DNA from: Clostridium bornimense
GTDB taxonomy: Bacteria; Bacillota; Clostridia; Clostridiales; Clostridiaceae
Length of the DNA: 64,000 nucleotides
Assembly: GCF_000577895.1 (NCBI RefSeq)
Contig: NZ_HG917868.1
Span: 806,001 to 870,000 of the forward strand
Direction: 5' to 3'
In this document: positions 25,686 to 35,912 of the stretch, in pieces
Position numbering within the stretch: the stretch's first letter is position 1
Layout: each line of letters opens with the position of its first letter
Position numbers and translations under genes: made by a program
The notes under the pieces: generated by a model
The model's input: the letters and a program-made list of their open reading frames with translations, nothing else
Databases searched by the model: none
Told to the model about the DNA's origin: nothing

Positions 25686-28600
25686 ATGAATAAAAATTTG
25701 AGATTAGGTATAGATGTAGGTTCTACTACAGTTAAAGTAGTTGTATTGAATTCTTCGTATGATGTTATTTTTAGTAAATATACTAGACATTATTCAGATA
25801 TTAAACTTACAACTATAAATGTTCTTAAGGAGACCTATGATAAAATTAAAAATAAAAATGTAAAAGTTAATGTAACTGGATCAGGTGGATTAGAAATAGC
25901 AGATATATTAAATGTAGAATTTATACAAGAGGTTATTGCATGTACTAATACTGTTGAAAGATATATAAAAGATACAGATGTAGCAATAGAACTAGGGGGA
26001 GAAGATGCTAAAATAACTTATTTTGGATCCACATTAGAACAAAGGATGAATGGAACTTGTGCAGGTGGAACCGGTGCTTTCATAGATCAAATGGCATCTT
26101 TACTAGAAACTGATGCAATGGGTTTAAATGAACTAGCTAAAGAACATAAAATTATATATCCAATAGCTTCTAGGTGTGGTGTATTTGCTAAAACAGATAT
26201 ACAACCATTAATTAATGAAGGTGCAGCAAAAGAAGATATAGCAGCATCTATATTTCAGGCTGTAGTTAATCAGACAATTAGTGGCTTAGCTTGTGGAAAG
26301 CCTATTAAAGGTAAAGTAGCTTTCCTCGGTGGTCCTTTGTATTTTTTATCTGAACTTAGAGCTAGATTTATAGAAACATTAAATTTATCTAAAGAAAATA
26401 CAGTGTTGCCTGAGAATTCTCAATTATTTGTTGCTATGGGGGCCGCATTAGCTTCTGAAACTGCAAAAGTAGAAAATTTAGAAGAATTAATATCTAAGCT
26501 AGAAAATAGTGATAGTGTTATACATCATGATAACGTATTAGAACCGCTTTTTAAGGATGAAGTAGCATATAATGAGTTCAAATCTAGACATGAAAAGGAT
26601 AAAGTTGAATTTATGCCTATAGATTCCTATAAGGGAAATTGCTATTTAGGAATTGATGCTGGTTCTACAACAACTAAAATTGTATTAATTAATGAAGAAG
26701 GAAATATTATCTATTCTTTTTATGATAATAATAGGGGTGAACCCTTACAACTAGTACTTAAAGAAATAGAAAAAATATATGATATTTTGCCAAGTGATGT
26801 TAATATAGTATATTCAGCAGTAACAGGATATGGTGAATCATTAATAAAAAATGCTTTAAAAATTGATGAAGGAGAAGTAGAAACTTTAGCCCACTATAAA
26901 GGTTCTAGTAGATTCTTAGATGGAGTAGAGTTTATTTTAGATATAGGTGGACAAGATATGAAAGCAATAAAGGTTAAGGATGGCATAGTTCAGTCAGTAG
27001 TTCTTAATGAAGCTTGTTCATCAGGTTGTGGTTCTTTCATAGAAACTTTTGCTACATCATTATCTATGAATATAGAAGAGTTTGCGCAAGTAGGGATTAG
27101 AGCGAAAAATCCAGTAGATTTAGGAAGTAGATGTACTGTATTTATGAATTCAAAAGTTAAACATGCTCAAAAGGAAGGTGCTGAAATAGGTGATATTTCC
27201 GCTGGATTAGCTTATTCAGTTATTAAGAATGCATTATATAAAGTTATAAAAATTAAGGATCCTGAAGAATTAGGGAAAAAGGTTATCGTTCAAGGTGGAA
27301 CATTTTTAAATGATGCGGTTCTTAGAGCGTTAGAGATTACATTAGGTAAAAATGTTGTGAGACCTAACATAGCAGGACTTATGGGAGCTTATGGTGCCGC
27401 ATTAATAGCTAAAGAAAGATATCAAGGGAAAAAGACTACTTTGTTATCAAAAGGAGAAATAAGTGAATTTTCTGTGGAAAAGAAGTTTACTCATTGTGGT
27501 GGCTGTGGAAATAAATGCATGCTAACTATCAATATTTTCAATGATGGAAGAAGATTTATATCTGGTAACAAATGTGAAAAGCCCCTTGGAAATAGTGAAA
27601 ATAAATTAGATATACCTAATTTATATGAATATAAGTATAAAAAGATTTTTGACTATAAGCCATTAGAGGAAGAAAAGTGTACAAGAGGTGTAGTAGGTAT
27701 TCCTAGAGTTTTAAATATGTATGAAGATTATCCGTTTTGGCATACATTCTTTTCAGAATTGGGATTTTCAGTTAAACTTTCAAGTAGGTCATCAAAGGGA
27801 ATATATGAAAAAGGAATAGAAACAATACCTTCGGAATCTGTATGTTATCCAGCAAAAATAACTCATGGGCATATAATGGATTTGATAGAAAACGGAGTTA
27901 AGTTTATTTTTTATCCTTCAATACCATATGAAAGAAAAGAGTATGAAAATGTTGATAATCATTATAATTGTCCTATAGTAACTTCTTATCCAGAAGTTAT
28001 AAACAATAATATTGAAGAGTTAAGAGATAAAGATATTAATTTCAAGTATACTTTTGTAAATTTAAATTCAAAGAAATCTATAAAGAAGCAGTTATATAAA
28101 GATTTATGTGAATTTAATATATCTGAAAAGGATATAAATAATGCAGTAGATATAGCATATGAAGAGTTAATAAGAGTAAAAAATGATATACAAGCTAAAG
28201 GTGAAGAAACCTTAAAGTATATAGAAAAAAATAATATAAAAGGTATTGTTGTATCAGGTAGACCATATCATGTAGATCCAGAAATAAATCATGGACTTAC
28301 AAAGATAATAACATCTGAAGGAATGGCAGTACTTACAGAAGATTCAGTAGCTCATTTAGGTAATTTAAATGAACATCTTAGAGTTATGGATCAATGGGCT
28401 TATCATAGTAGATTGTATAGAGCAGCAGCTTTTGTAAGAACTAGAAGGGACCTAGAACTTATACAGTTAACTTCATTCGGTTGTGGATTAGATGCTGTAA
28501 CATCTGATCAAGTACAAGAAATATTAAGTAGAGGAAATAAGATATATACTCTATTAAAGATTGATGAAGGAAGCAATTTAGGTGCTATTAGAATAAGAAT

Positions 28601-29978
28601 TAGATCTCTTAAAGCAGCAATCAAAGAAAGAGAAAATGGACAAGATAATGAGATAGTAATTAAGAAACCTAAAGAAAGAGTGCGATTTACTAAGGAAATG
28701 AAAAAGACCCATAAAATTTTAGCTCCACAAATGTCACCTATACATTTTCAACTTTTACAACCTGCTTTTGATAAGTCAGGATATGATGTGGAGATTCTAC
28801 AAGAAGTAGAAAAGGCAGATATTGAGGAAGGACTAAAATACATAAATAATGATGCTTGTTATCCAGCAATAATAGTTATAGGACAAATGATAAGAGCATT
28901 AAAAAGTGGACGCTATGATTTAAATAATATTTCTCTTATTATGACCCAAACAGGGGGAGGATGTAGAGCTTCAAATTACATTGCCTTTTTACGTAAAGCT
29001 TTAGCAGATCTTCATATGGATCAAATACCAGTTATATCTTTAAATGCTGCTGGATTAGAAGATAACCCAGGATTTAAGATAACATTACCTATGGTAAAAA
29101 GAGCTATGATGGCATTGGTATATGGAGACTTATTTATGAATGTATTATATAAAGTAAGACCATATGAAAAAGAAAAAGGTGCAGCTAATAGGTTATATAA
29201 TAAGTGGGTTGAAATAGTTAAAGAGAATGTTGAAGATGGAAATAGTAGAGTATTTAAGAATAATGTACGTAATATAGTAAAAGAATTCGATGAATTAGAA
29301 TTATTAGATATTAAGAAGCCTAAGGTAGGAATTGTAGGAGAAATTCTTGTTAAATTCCATCCAGTAGCAAATAATTATGCTGTAGATATAATTGAAAAAG
29401 AAGGCGGAGAAGCTGTAGTCCCTGAACTTTTAGATTTCTTTATGTATTGTGCTGAAAATAGTAAATTTAAGCATAGCTGTTTAGATGCATCACTACTATC
29501 TGTTTTTACAGGAGATGTAGTAATAAAATATTTAGAGCATCATAGAAAAATAGTTAAAGAAGAATTAAAGAAAAGTAAAAGATTTAAAGCACCACATACT
29601 ATTGGAGAACTAGCTAATAAAGCAGGAAAAATAATGTCTCTTGGACATCAAACAGGAGAAGGTTGGTTCCTTACAGGTGAGATGATGGGATTATTAGATG
29701 ATGGAGTTAACAATATAATATGTATGCAACCTTTTGCTTGTCTACCAAATCATGTTGTAGGTAAGGGAATGATTAAAGAGCTTAGAAGACATTATCCACT
29801 TGCTAATATAGTACCTATAGATTATGATCCAGGAGCATCAGAGGTAAACCAATTAAATAGAATTAAGCTTATGATGTCAGCAGCATTTAAAAATATGGAT
29901 AAAGAGCAAAGTATTGATAATGCTATTTCACCAAAAGAGAACATAGATAAAAATCAATTACAAGGTCAATTATCTTGA
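25686..29978 (+). CDS. 2-hydroxyacyl-CoA dehydratase activase-type fusion protein (BadF/BcrAD plus DUF2229)
   Basis: A very large protein of 1430 residues. Two ASKHA-type ATPase modules of the BcrA/BadF family come first. The first begins LGIDVGSTTVKVVV (about 7-20) with AGGTGAFIDQM later; the second begins YLGIDAGSTTTKIVLI near residue 315 with SSGCGSFIETF. A cysteine cluster HCGGCGNKC follows, then a DUF2229-like region (GIPRVLNMYEDYPFW) and a C-terminal part like the dehydratase subunit fold. Related activases pass electrons to dehydratases via an iron-sulfur cluster; here both activities seem combined, but the substrate is unknown. The ATG at 25686 follows AAGGGGTGG. Confidence 0.85.
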   Translation: MNKNLRLGIDVGSTTVKVVVLNSSYDVIFSKYTRHYSDIKLTTINVLKETYDKIKNKNVKVNVTGSGGLEIADILNVEFIQEVIACTNTVERYIKDTDVAIELGGEDAKITYFGSTLEQRMNGTCAGGTGAFIDQMASLLETDAMGLNELAKEHKIIYPIASRCGVFAKTDIQPLINEGAAKEDIAASIFQAVVNQTISGLACGKPIKGKVAFLGGPLYFLSELRARFIETLNLSKENTVLPENSQLFVAMGAALASETAKVENLEELISKLENSDSVIHHDNVLEPLFKDEVAYNEFKSRHEKDKVEFMPIDSYKGNCYLGIDAGSTTTKIVLINEEGNIIYSFYDNNRGEPLQLVLKEIEKIYDILPSDVNIVYSAVTGYGESLIKNALKIDEGEVETLAHYKGSSRFLDGVEFILDIGGQDMKAIKVKDGIVQSVVLNEACSSGCGSFIETFATSLSMNIEEFAQVGIRAKNPVDLGSRCTVFMNSKVKHAQKEGAEIGDISAGLAYSVIKNALYKVIKIKDPEELGKKVIVQGGTFLNDAVLRALEITLGKNVVRPNIAGLMGAYGAALIAKERYQGKKTTLLSKGEISEFSVEKKFTHCGGCGNKCMLTINIFNDGRRFISGNKCEKPLGNSENKLDIPNLYEYKYKKIFDYKPLEEEKCTRGVVGIPRVLNMYEDYPFWHTFFSELGFSVKLSSRSSKGIYEKGIETIPSESVCYPAKITHGHIMDLIENGVKFIFYPSIPYERKEYENVDNHYNCPIVTSYPEVINNNIEELRDKDINFKYTFVNLNSKKSIKKQLYKDLCEFNISEKDINNAVDIAYEELIRVKNDIQAKGEETLKYIEKNNIKGIVVSGRPYHVDPEINHGLTKIITSEGMAVLTEDSVAHLGNLNEHLRVMDQWAYHSRLYRAAAFVRTRRDLELIQLTSFGCGLDAVTSDQVQEILSRGNKIYTLLKIDEGSNLGAIRIRIRSLKAAIKERENGQDNEIVIKKPKERVRFTKEMKKTHKILAPQMSPIHFQLLQPAFDKSGYDVEILQEVEKADIEEGLKYINNDACYPAIIVIGQMIRALKSGRYDLNNISLIMTQTGGGCRASNYIAFLRKALADLHMDQIPVISLNAAGLEDNPGFKITLPMVKRAMMALVYGDLFMNVLYKVRPYEKEKGAANRLYNKWVEIVKENVEDGNSRVFKNNVRNIVKEFDELELLDIKKPKVGIVGEILVKFHPVANNYAVDIIEKEGGEAVVPELLDFFMYCAENSKFKHSCLDASLLSVFTGDVVIKYLEHHRKIVKEELKKSKRFKAPHTIGELANKAGKIMSLGHQTGEGWFLTGEMMGLLDDGVNNIICMQPFACLPNHVVGKGMIKELRRHYPLANIVPIDYDPGASEVNQLNRIKLMMSAAFKNMDKEQSIDNAISPKENIDKNQLQGQLS

Positions 29979-30002
29979 CAATAGTAAATCTTTGTTTATA
30001 AT
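29975..30002 (+). promoter_or_regulatory. Promoter of the valS leader
   Basis: TTGACA (29975-29980) and TATAAT (29997-30002) with a 16-bp spacer. The -35 box overlaps the stop codon of the preceding gene. Confidence 0.8.
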
Positions 30003-30008
30003 TAATAT

Positions 30009-30254
30009 TATAATTTAATAGATAAACTAAGATGAAGAGGAGTAGTGAAATTACTTACTATAAAGAGAAAGAAATTTATAAGCTGGGAGATTTCTTAGTA
30101 AAGTGTTCATGAAGGTAGCTTCGGAGTTTTTCTGGTGAATCAGAAGTAGTCAGAAACGGAAAATAACCGTTATTATAAAAGAGCTAAAATTATTATTTTA
30201 GAACTAAGGTGGTACCGCGCATAGTCGTCCTTTTGGAGCTATGCGCGTTTTTTT
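30009..30254 (+). promoter_or_regulatory. T-box riboswitch, valine
   Basis: The T-box AGGTGGTACCGCG (30207-30219) and a terminator stem CGCGCATAG/CTATGCGCG (30216-30224 with 30239-30247) plus T-run are clear. The specifier region reads ATGAAGGTAGCTTC, where GTA (30115-30117) is the likely valine codon; the exact register is less certain than in the trp leader. It controls valS. Confidence 0.9.
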
Positions 30255-30272
30255 GCACATAAATCAAAACCG

Positions 30273-30348
30273 TGTTATGTGTAAGGTGTAAAGTGTCATT
30301 TTCTATTTATGTAGTAACTGTGCACTATGCACTGTACACTGTGCACTA
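30273..30348. repeat. Heptamer-repeat tracts in the valS leader
   Basis: Two 7-bp arrays lie between the T-box terminator and the valS ribosome binding site. The first is TGTTATG, TGTAAGG, TGTAAAG, TGTCATT (30273-30300). The second is ACTGTGC, ACTATGC, ACTGTAC, ACTGTGC, ACTA (30317-30348). They resemble the flanks of the structured elements but no core is present. Confidence 0.7.
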
Positions 30349-30365
30349 AAAGCGGAGGTAATAGT

Positions 30366-33014
30366 ATGGAAGAAAAGAATATTTCAATGTCAAAGACTTA
30401 TGATCCTAAATCTTTTGAAGATAGAATATATAAGTGGTGGGAAGAAAAGAAGTTTTTTACTCCAAAGGTAGATAAAAATAAAAAGCCATATACAATAATC
30501 ATGCCACCACCAAACATCACAGGCCAATTACATCTAGGTCATGCATTAGATAATACATTACAGGATGTACTAATAAGAACTAAGAGAATGCAAGGTTATT
30601 CTACACTTTGGCTTCCAGGTCAAGATCATGCATCTATTGCAACTGAAGTTAAAGTTGAAAATGAATTATTAAAAGTAGGACTTAAAAAGAAAGAAATGGG
30701 AAGAGAAGCATTTCTTGAAAAAGTATGGGAATGGACTGATAAGTATAGAAATACTATAAGAAATCAGCTTAAAAGAGTAGGTGTTTCAGCGGATTTTACT
30801 AGAGAATGCTTTACAATGGACGAAAATTTAAATAAAGCTGTTAAAACAGTTTTTGTGAAGTTATATGAAGAAGGACTTATTTATCAAGGAAACAGAATAA
30901 CTAACTGGTGCCCTAACTGTCAAACTGCTTTATCAGATGCAGAAATAGAATATAAAGAAAGTGCAGGACACTTCTGGCATATAAATTATCCAGTTAAAGA
31001 TAGTGATGAATTTGTAGAGATAGCTACAACAAGACCAGAAACACTATTAGGAGATACTGCTGTTGCTGTTAATCCAGAAGATGAAAGATATAAACATCTT
31101 ATAGGTAAAACATTAATTCTTCCTTTAGTAGGTAGAGAAATACCTGTAGTAGCCGATGATTATGTTGATAAGGAATTTGGAACTGGATGTGTTAAAATAA
31201 CTCCAGCTCATGATCCTAACGATTATTTAGTAGGTAAAAGACACAATTTACCTGAAATCAGTGTTATGACACTAGATGGTAAAATTGTAGAAGGTTACGG
31301 AAAATATTCTGGTATGGACAGATATGATGCAAGAAAAGAAATGATTAAGGATCTTGAAGAAGCAGGACTTTTAGTTAAAGTTAAAGATCATACTCATAAT
31401 GTATCAACTCATGATAGATGTGGTAAAGTAATAGAGCCAATGATATCAAAACAATGGTATGTTAAGATGGAAGAATTAGCAAAACCAGCAATAGAAGCCG
31501 TAAGAAATGGTGATACAGAGTTTGTACCTCAAAGATTTGATAAGATTTATTTCAACTGGATGGAAAATATCCAAGATTGGTGTATTTCAAGACAATTATG
31601 GTGGGGGCATAGAATACCAGTATGGTACTGTAAAGATTGTGGTGAATTAACAGTATCAGTAGAAGATGCTACTAAGTGTTGTAAGTGCGGTTCAACTAAT
31701 ATTGAACAAGATAATGATGTTTTAGATACTTGGTTCTCATCAGCATTATGGCCTTTCTCAACTCTTGGATGGCCAGAAAAGACTCCAGATTTAGAATATT
31801 TCTATCCAACTGATGTATTAGTTACAGGATACGATATAATATTTTTCTGGGTAGCAAGAATGATCTTCTCATCAATAAACAATATGGGAGAAACTCCATT
31901 TAAGCATGTATTAATTCATGGTTTAGTTAGAGATGCTGAAGGTAGAAAGATGAGTAAATCTTTAGGAAATGGTGTAGATCCACTTGAAGTTATCGATACT
32001 TATGGGGCAGACGCATTACGTTTTATGCTTATAACTGGTAATGCTCCAGGAAACGATATTAGATTTAAGATGGAAAAAGTTGAAGCAGCAAGAAACTTTG
32101 CTAATAAGATATGGAATGCATCTAGATTCGTAATGATGAACTTAGATGAAGAATTATTGAATAAATATAAAGAATGTACTAATTATTCATTAGCAGATAA
32201 GTGGATATTAGATAGATTCAACAGATTAACAAAAGAAGTTACAGAAAACATTGAGAAATTTGATTTAGGTATTGCAGCACAAAAAATCTACGACTTTATG
32301 TGGACTGAATTCTGTGATTGGTATATTGAACTTGTTAAACCAGTATTCTGGGGAGAAGATGAAGAAGCTAAAGGTGTAGCGTATAACGTACTTAAGAAAG
32401 TACTTGTTGGTGGATTACAATTACTTCATCCATTTATGCCATATATAACAGAGGAAATATATAGTCACTTAAATTGTGAGTATGAATCAATTGCAATTTC
32501 TAAGTGGCCAGAATTTACAGAAGATTTAGTAGATGAAAATGCTGAAAAAGAAATGAACTTGATTATAGAAGCTATTAAGAGCTTAAGAAATGTAAGAGCA
32601 GAAATGAATGTACCACCATCAAAGAAGGCTAAAGTTTCAATCTATACTGTTGATGAAAAAGAAGCTTTTGAAAAAGGTATAATCTATTTAGAAAAGTTAG
32701 GCTCAGCTTCAGAAGTTGAATTTGTAAGTTCTAAAGATGATGCACCAGAAAATTCAGTTACAGCTGTAACATCAGGAGCAGAATTATATATGCCATTATT
32801 AGATCTTATCGATCTTGAAAAGGAACTTGAAAGATTAAATAAAGAAAAAGATAAACTTCAAAGTGAAATAGATAGAGTAGAAAAGAAGTTATCTAATGAA
32901 AGATTTGTATCTAAGGCACCAGAGGCAGTAGTTGCAGAAGAAAAAGCTAAAGGTGAAAAGTATAAAGAAATGTATAAAGCTGTAGTAGAAAGGCTTGAAG
33001 CACTACAAAAATAG
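30366..33014 (+). CDS. valS: Valine--tRNA ligase
   Basis: Class I aminoacyl-tRNA synthetase of 882 residues. The HIGH-type motif is in [17 protein letters not shown], and the KMSKS motif is in [15 protein letters not shown]. The editing domain and a zinc-ribbon-like WCPNC are visible, and the C-terminal coiled coil ([20 protein letters not shown]) is typical of ValRS. The ATG at 30366 follows GCGGAGG; an earlier in-frame ATG lies within the heptamer tract. It is controlled by the upstream T-box. Confidence 0.97.
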   Translation: MEEKNISMSKTYDPKSFEDRIYKWWEEKKFFTPKVDKNKKPYTIIMPPPNITGQLHLGHALDNTLQDVLIRTKRMQGYSTLWLPGQDHASIATEVKVENELLKVGLKKKEMGREAFLEKVWEWTDKYRNTIRNQLKRVGVSADFTRECFTMDENLNKAVKTVFVKLYEEGLIYQGNRITNWCPNCQTALSDAEIEYKESAGHFWHINYPVKDSDEFVEIATTRPETLLGDTAVAVNPEDERYKHLIGKTLILPLVGREIPVVADDYVDKEFGTGCVKITPAHDPNDYLVGKRHNLPEISVMTLDGKIVEGYGKYSGMDRYDARKEMIKDLEEAGLLVKVKDHTHNVSTHDRCGKVIEPMISKQWYVKMEELAKPAIEAVRNGDTEFVPQRFDKIYFNWMENIQDWCISRQLWWGHRIPVWYCKDCGELTVSVEDATKCCKCGSTNIEQDNDVLDTWFSSALWPFSTLGWPEKTPDLEYFYPTDVLVTGYDIIFFWVARMIFSSINNMGETPFKHVLIHGLVRDAEGRKMSKSLGNGVDPLEVIDTYGADALRFMLITGNAPGNDIRFKMEKVEAARNFANKIWNASRFVMMNLDEELLNKYKECTNYSLADKWILDRFNRLTKEVTENIEKFDLGIAAQKIYDFMWTEFCDWYIELVKPVFWGEDEEAKGVAYNVLKKVLVGGLQLLHPFMPYITEEIYSHLNCEYESIAISKWPEFTEDLVDENAEKEMNLIIEAIKSLRNVRAEMNVPPSKKAKVSIYTVDEKEAFEKGIIYLEKLGSASEVEFVSSKDDAPENSVTAVTSGAELYMPLLDLIDLEKELERLNKEKDKLQSEIDRVEKKLSNERFVSKAPEAVVAEEKAKGEKYKEMYKAVVERLEALQK

Positions 33015-33031
33015 AAAATACAATAAGAAGA

Positions 33032-33066
33032 GGGGCTGTACTCTAAAGTGCAAACAGCCCCCTTAT
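33032..33066 (+). terminator. Hairpin between valS and glnS
   Basis: GGGGCTGT (33032-33039) pairs with ACAGCCCC (33054-33061). The following T-run is weak (CCTTATTC), so termination may be partial and glnS may be reached by read-through. Confidence 0.5.
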
Positions 33067-33090
33067 TCAAAAGCTAAGGGGTTGATATTT

Positions 33091-34749
33091 GTGGCAGAAG
33101 AAAACAAGTCTTCAAATTTTATAAAAACGATAATAAGCAATGATTTAGAAAGCGGAAAATATAAAGAAATAGTTACACGTTTTCCACCAGAGCCTAATGG
33201 TTATCTTCACATAGGTCATGCAAAATCAATAATATTAAATTTTGGAGTGGCTGATGAATTTGGTGGAAAAACAAATTTAAGATTTGATGATACAAATCCT
33301 GTTAAAGAAGATACAGAGTATGTAGAGTCAATTAAAGAAGATGTAAAATGGCTTGGTTATGATTGGGATAATTTATTCTTTGCATCAGATTATTTTGACT
33401 ATATGTATGAAAAAGCTATATTACTTATAAAAAAAGGATTAGCTTATGTATGTGATTTGACACCAGAAGAAATAAGAGATTATAGAGGAACACTTACAGA
33501 GCCGGGGAAAGAAAGTCCTTATAGAAATAGAACCATAGAAGAAAATCTACAATTATTTGAAGAGATGAAGAATGGAAAGTATAAGGATGGAGAGAAAGTT
33601 TTAAGAGCTAAAATAGATATGGCGTCTCCTAATATAAATATGAGGGATCCTATAATATACAGAATAGCTCATGCTACACATCATAATACTGGAGATAAAT
33701 GGTGTATATATCCAATGTATGATTTTGCACATCCTTTAGAAGATGCTCATGAAGGTATAACTCATTCAATCTGTACATTAGAATTTGCAGATCATAGACC
33801 TTTGTATGATTGGATAATTAAAGAATGTGAAACAGAATATGTACCAAAGCAATATGAATTTGCAAGATTAAATATAACTAATACTGTTATGAGTAAGAGA
33901 AAGTTAAAATTACTAGTAGATGAAGGTATAGTTGATGGTTGGGATGATCCTAGAATGCCAACAATAGCTGGTCTTAGAAGAAGAGGATATACAGCAGAAG
34001 CTATAAGAAATTTCTGTAAGGAAATAGGTGTAGCAAAAGCAGCATCAACAGTAGATTCTGCTATGCTTGATTACTTTGTAAGAGAGGATTTAAATATAAA
34101 AGCGCCAAGAACAATGGCAATTTTAGATCCATTAAAATTAGTTATAACTAATTATCCAGAAGGTGAAGAAGAAATTCTTGAAATAGAGAACAATCCTCAT
34201 GATGAAAATTCTGATAAGAGAAAAGTACCATTTTCAAGAGAAATATATATTGAAAGAGAAGATTTCATGGAAAATCCTCCAAAGAAATATTTTAGACTAT
34301 TCCCGGGTAATGAAGTTAGACTTAAGGGAGCATACTTTGTAAAGTGTAATGAAGTTATTAAGGATGAAGATGGAAATGTAACAGAAATACATTGTACTTA
34401 TGATCCAGAAACTAAAAGTGGTAGCGGATTTACAGGAAGAAAAGTTAAAGGAACAATACATTGGGTTAGTGCTAAACATTGTGCTAAAGCCGAGTTTAGA
34501 TTATATGAACCACTTATTTTAGATTCAGAAGAAGAGGAAGAAGAAAATAAACACTTCTTAGAGAAGATAAATCCAAATTCTCTTGTATCAAAAGAAGGAT
34601 TAATAGAAGATAGTTTATTATCAGCTGAAAAAGGAGATGCATTCCAATTCTTTAGACACGGTTACTTTAATGTAGATTCTAAATTATCAACAAAAGAAAA
34701 ACCAGTATTTAATAGAATAGTATCATTAAAGAGTTCATTTAAGTTATAA
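33091..34749 (+). CDS. glnS: Glutamine--tRNA ligase
   Basis: Class I synthetase of 552 residues that charges tRNA-Gln directly. The HIGH motif is in [16 protein letters not shown], and the KMSKS-like motif is VMSKRKL. The later RMPTIAG-like segment ([15 protein letters not shown]) and the two beta-barrel anticodon domains fit GlnRS rather than GluRS. The GTG at 33091 was chosen from AAGGGG upstream and the family N-terminus. Clostridia are among the Firmicutes that have glnS; many others depend on GatCAB transamidation instead. Confidence 0.95.
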   Translation: MAEENKSSNFIKTIISNDLESGKYKEIVTRFPPEPNGYLHIGHAKSIILNFGVADEFGGKTNLRFDDTNPVKEDTEYVESIKEDVKWLGYDWDNLFFASDYFDYMYEKAILLIKKGLAYVCDLTPEEIRDYRGTLTEPGKESPYRNRTIEENLQLFEEMKNGKYKDGEKVLRAKIDMASPNINMRDPIIYRIAHATHHNTGDKWCIYPMYDFAHPLEDAHEGITHSICTLEFADHRPLYDWIIKECETEYVPKQYEFARLNITNTVMSKRKLKLLVDEGIVDGWDDPRMPTIAGLRRRGYTAEAIRNFCKEIGVAKAASTVDSAMLDYFVREDLNIKAPRTMAILDPLKLVITNYPEGEEEILEIENNPHDENSDKRKVPFSREIYIEREDFMENPPKKYFRLFPGNEVRLKGAYFVKCNEVIKDEDGNVTEIHCTYDPETKSGSGFTGRKVKGTIHWVSAKHCAKAEFRLYEPLILDSEEEEEENKHFLEKINPNSLVSKEGLIEDSLLSAEKGDAFQFFRHGYFNVDSKLSTKEKPVFNRIVSLKSSFKL

Positions 34750-34752
34750 GAC

Positions 34753-34797
34753 AAAGGACTGAAATTCAATAAATTATTGAATTTCAGTCCTTTTTTA
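34753..34797 (+). terminator. Terminator of glnS
   Basis: A perfect 18-bp stem (34753-34770 with 34776-34793), a 5-base loop and a T-rich tail. Confidence 0.92.
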
Positions 34798-34865
34798 TTT
34801 CTAAGAAACGACAGAGTTTTATACTTGGTAAATGTTACAATTAATAATATATAACAGCAGTTAAC

Positions 34866-34910
34866 CTGTGCCTTGTGCCCTCATACTTGTGCCTTGTCTT
34901 GTGCACTGCC
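34866..34910. repeat. Solo heptamer array
   Basis: Units CTGTGCC, TTGTGCC, CTCATAC, TTGTGCC, TTGTCTT, GTGCACT. The first 28 bases match the right flank of element A (about 7190-7218) almost exactly, yet no core is attached. The tract ends at the stop codon of the next leftward gene. Confidence 0.7.
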
Positions 34911-35273
34911 TCAGTTTGTTGCCGATTTTTTTACAGGGTATAAATAATCATTAATTGATTGAGACAAGTTATTTGCTTTAGATAATAGTAATAATCCATT
35001 GCTTTTATCAATGTATTCTGTATAAGTCATAATTTCTATAAGATATTGAGATTTAGTTATTTCTTTTAAAGCTTCTTGAAGAATATCAAGTTCTGAAGTA
35101 GTTTTATTTTTAGTATCTAGATTATCTAAAATTAAACAAAATTTATTAAGGGTCTTTTTTAGTTCTGCAACAAAAACAGTAGCTCTATTTTCTTTAGTTA
35201 AGTTATGACATAACTCTTTAGCCATTATTGCAAAAGATAAAAAATTCTTTTTTATTATATTAATGATAATCAT
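34911..35273 (-). CDS. Small helical protein of unknown function (possible four-helix bundle)
   Basis: About 120 residues, almost entirely predicted helix, with segments around KKNFLSFAIMAKELCHNLT, VAELKKTLNKFCLILDNL, ILQEALKEITKSQYLIEIM and NGLLLLSKANNLSQSIND. This resembles four-helix-bundle proteins of the 23S rRNA intervening-sequence family, but the match is by pattern only. No catalytic motif is seen. The start is uncertain: GGAG directly touches the ATG at 35273, a TTG lies at 35279, and ATC/ATT codons downstream are better spaced. It is a single gene flanked by a heptamer tract. Confidence 0.5.
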   Translation of the reverse strand: MIIINIIKKNFLSFAIMAKELCHNLTKENRATVFVAELKKTLNKFCLILDNLDTKNKTTSELDILQEALKEITKSQYLIEIMTYTEYIDKSNGLLLLSKANNLSQSINDYLYPVKKSATN

Positions 35274-35423
35274 CTCCAATTTAACAAATTAATTATATAT
35301 TGTAATTATATCCATAAAACAAATAAACATACATGTAATTCAATAATTCGTATATAAATTGATAATTACAAAATTTTAGTGGTACAATATCATATATTAC
35401 AATAAATAGGAGAAGTGGATAAA

Positions 35424-35876
35424 ATGAGAATAATACATACAGATGGAAAAGATAAAAGATTCGAAAATCTTTGTTGTGAACTTGATAAGTATTTGAATAA
35501 TATAATTGGAGAAGAAAAGCAACAAGATCAATATAACAGATATAATACCCTTGAAGATATACATGATGTTATTTTGATTACAGATAAAAGTGATGTTTTA
35601 GCTTGTGGTGGATTTAAAAGATATGATGAGTTTACTGCAGAAGTAAAACGAGTGTATGTGAAAGAAAACGCAAGAAGACATGGACTTGGGAAAACTGTAA
35701 TGGATGAAATTGAAAAAGTAGCCTTAAAAAAGGGATATAAAAATCTTATTTTAGAAACAGGAAGGGCTCTGAAAGGTGCTCAAAAGATGTATAGAAAGCT
35801 AGGATTTGAGGTTATTAATAATTTTGGTCAGTATATTGGCAATGATGAATCTATATGTATGAAGAAGATAATTTGA
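35424..35876 (+). CDS. GNAT-family N-acetyltransferase
   Basis: A 150-residue GNAT protein. The acetyl-CoA-binding core reads AEVKRVYVKENARRHGLGKTVMDEI, containing the R/Q-x-x-G-x-G/A-type loop, and the C-terminal YRKLGFEVI is typical. ACGGFKRYD precedes the core strand. The substrate cannot be predicted. The ATG at 35424 was taken because TAGGAGA lies 10 bases upstream; a GTG at 35415 is too close to that site. It is a single gene followed by structured element C. Confidence 0.8.
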   Translation: MRIIHTDGKDKRFENLCCELDKYLNNIIGEEKQQDQYNRYNTLEDIHDVILITDKSDVLACGGFKRYDEFTAEVKRVYVKENARRHGLGKTVMDEIEKVALKKGYKNLILETGRALKGAQKMYRKLGFEVINNFGQYIGNDESICMKKII

Positions 35877-35912
35877 GTTAAGAAAATAAATAATAAAGAG
35901 ACTACCAGATAA

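Noticed and set aside
33091-34749. Assignment as a second glutamate--tRNA ligase
   Set aside because: The motif set ([23 protein letters not shown] and the C-terminal beta-barrel domains) is that of GlnRS, and a separate GluRS gene lies at 36284-37942.
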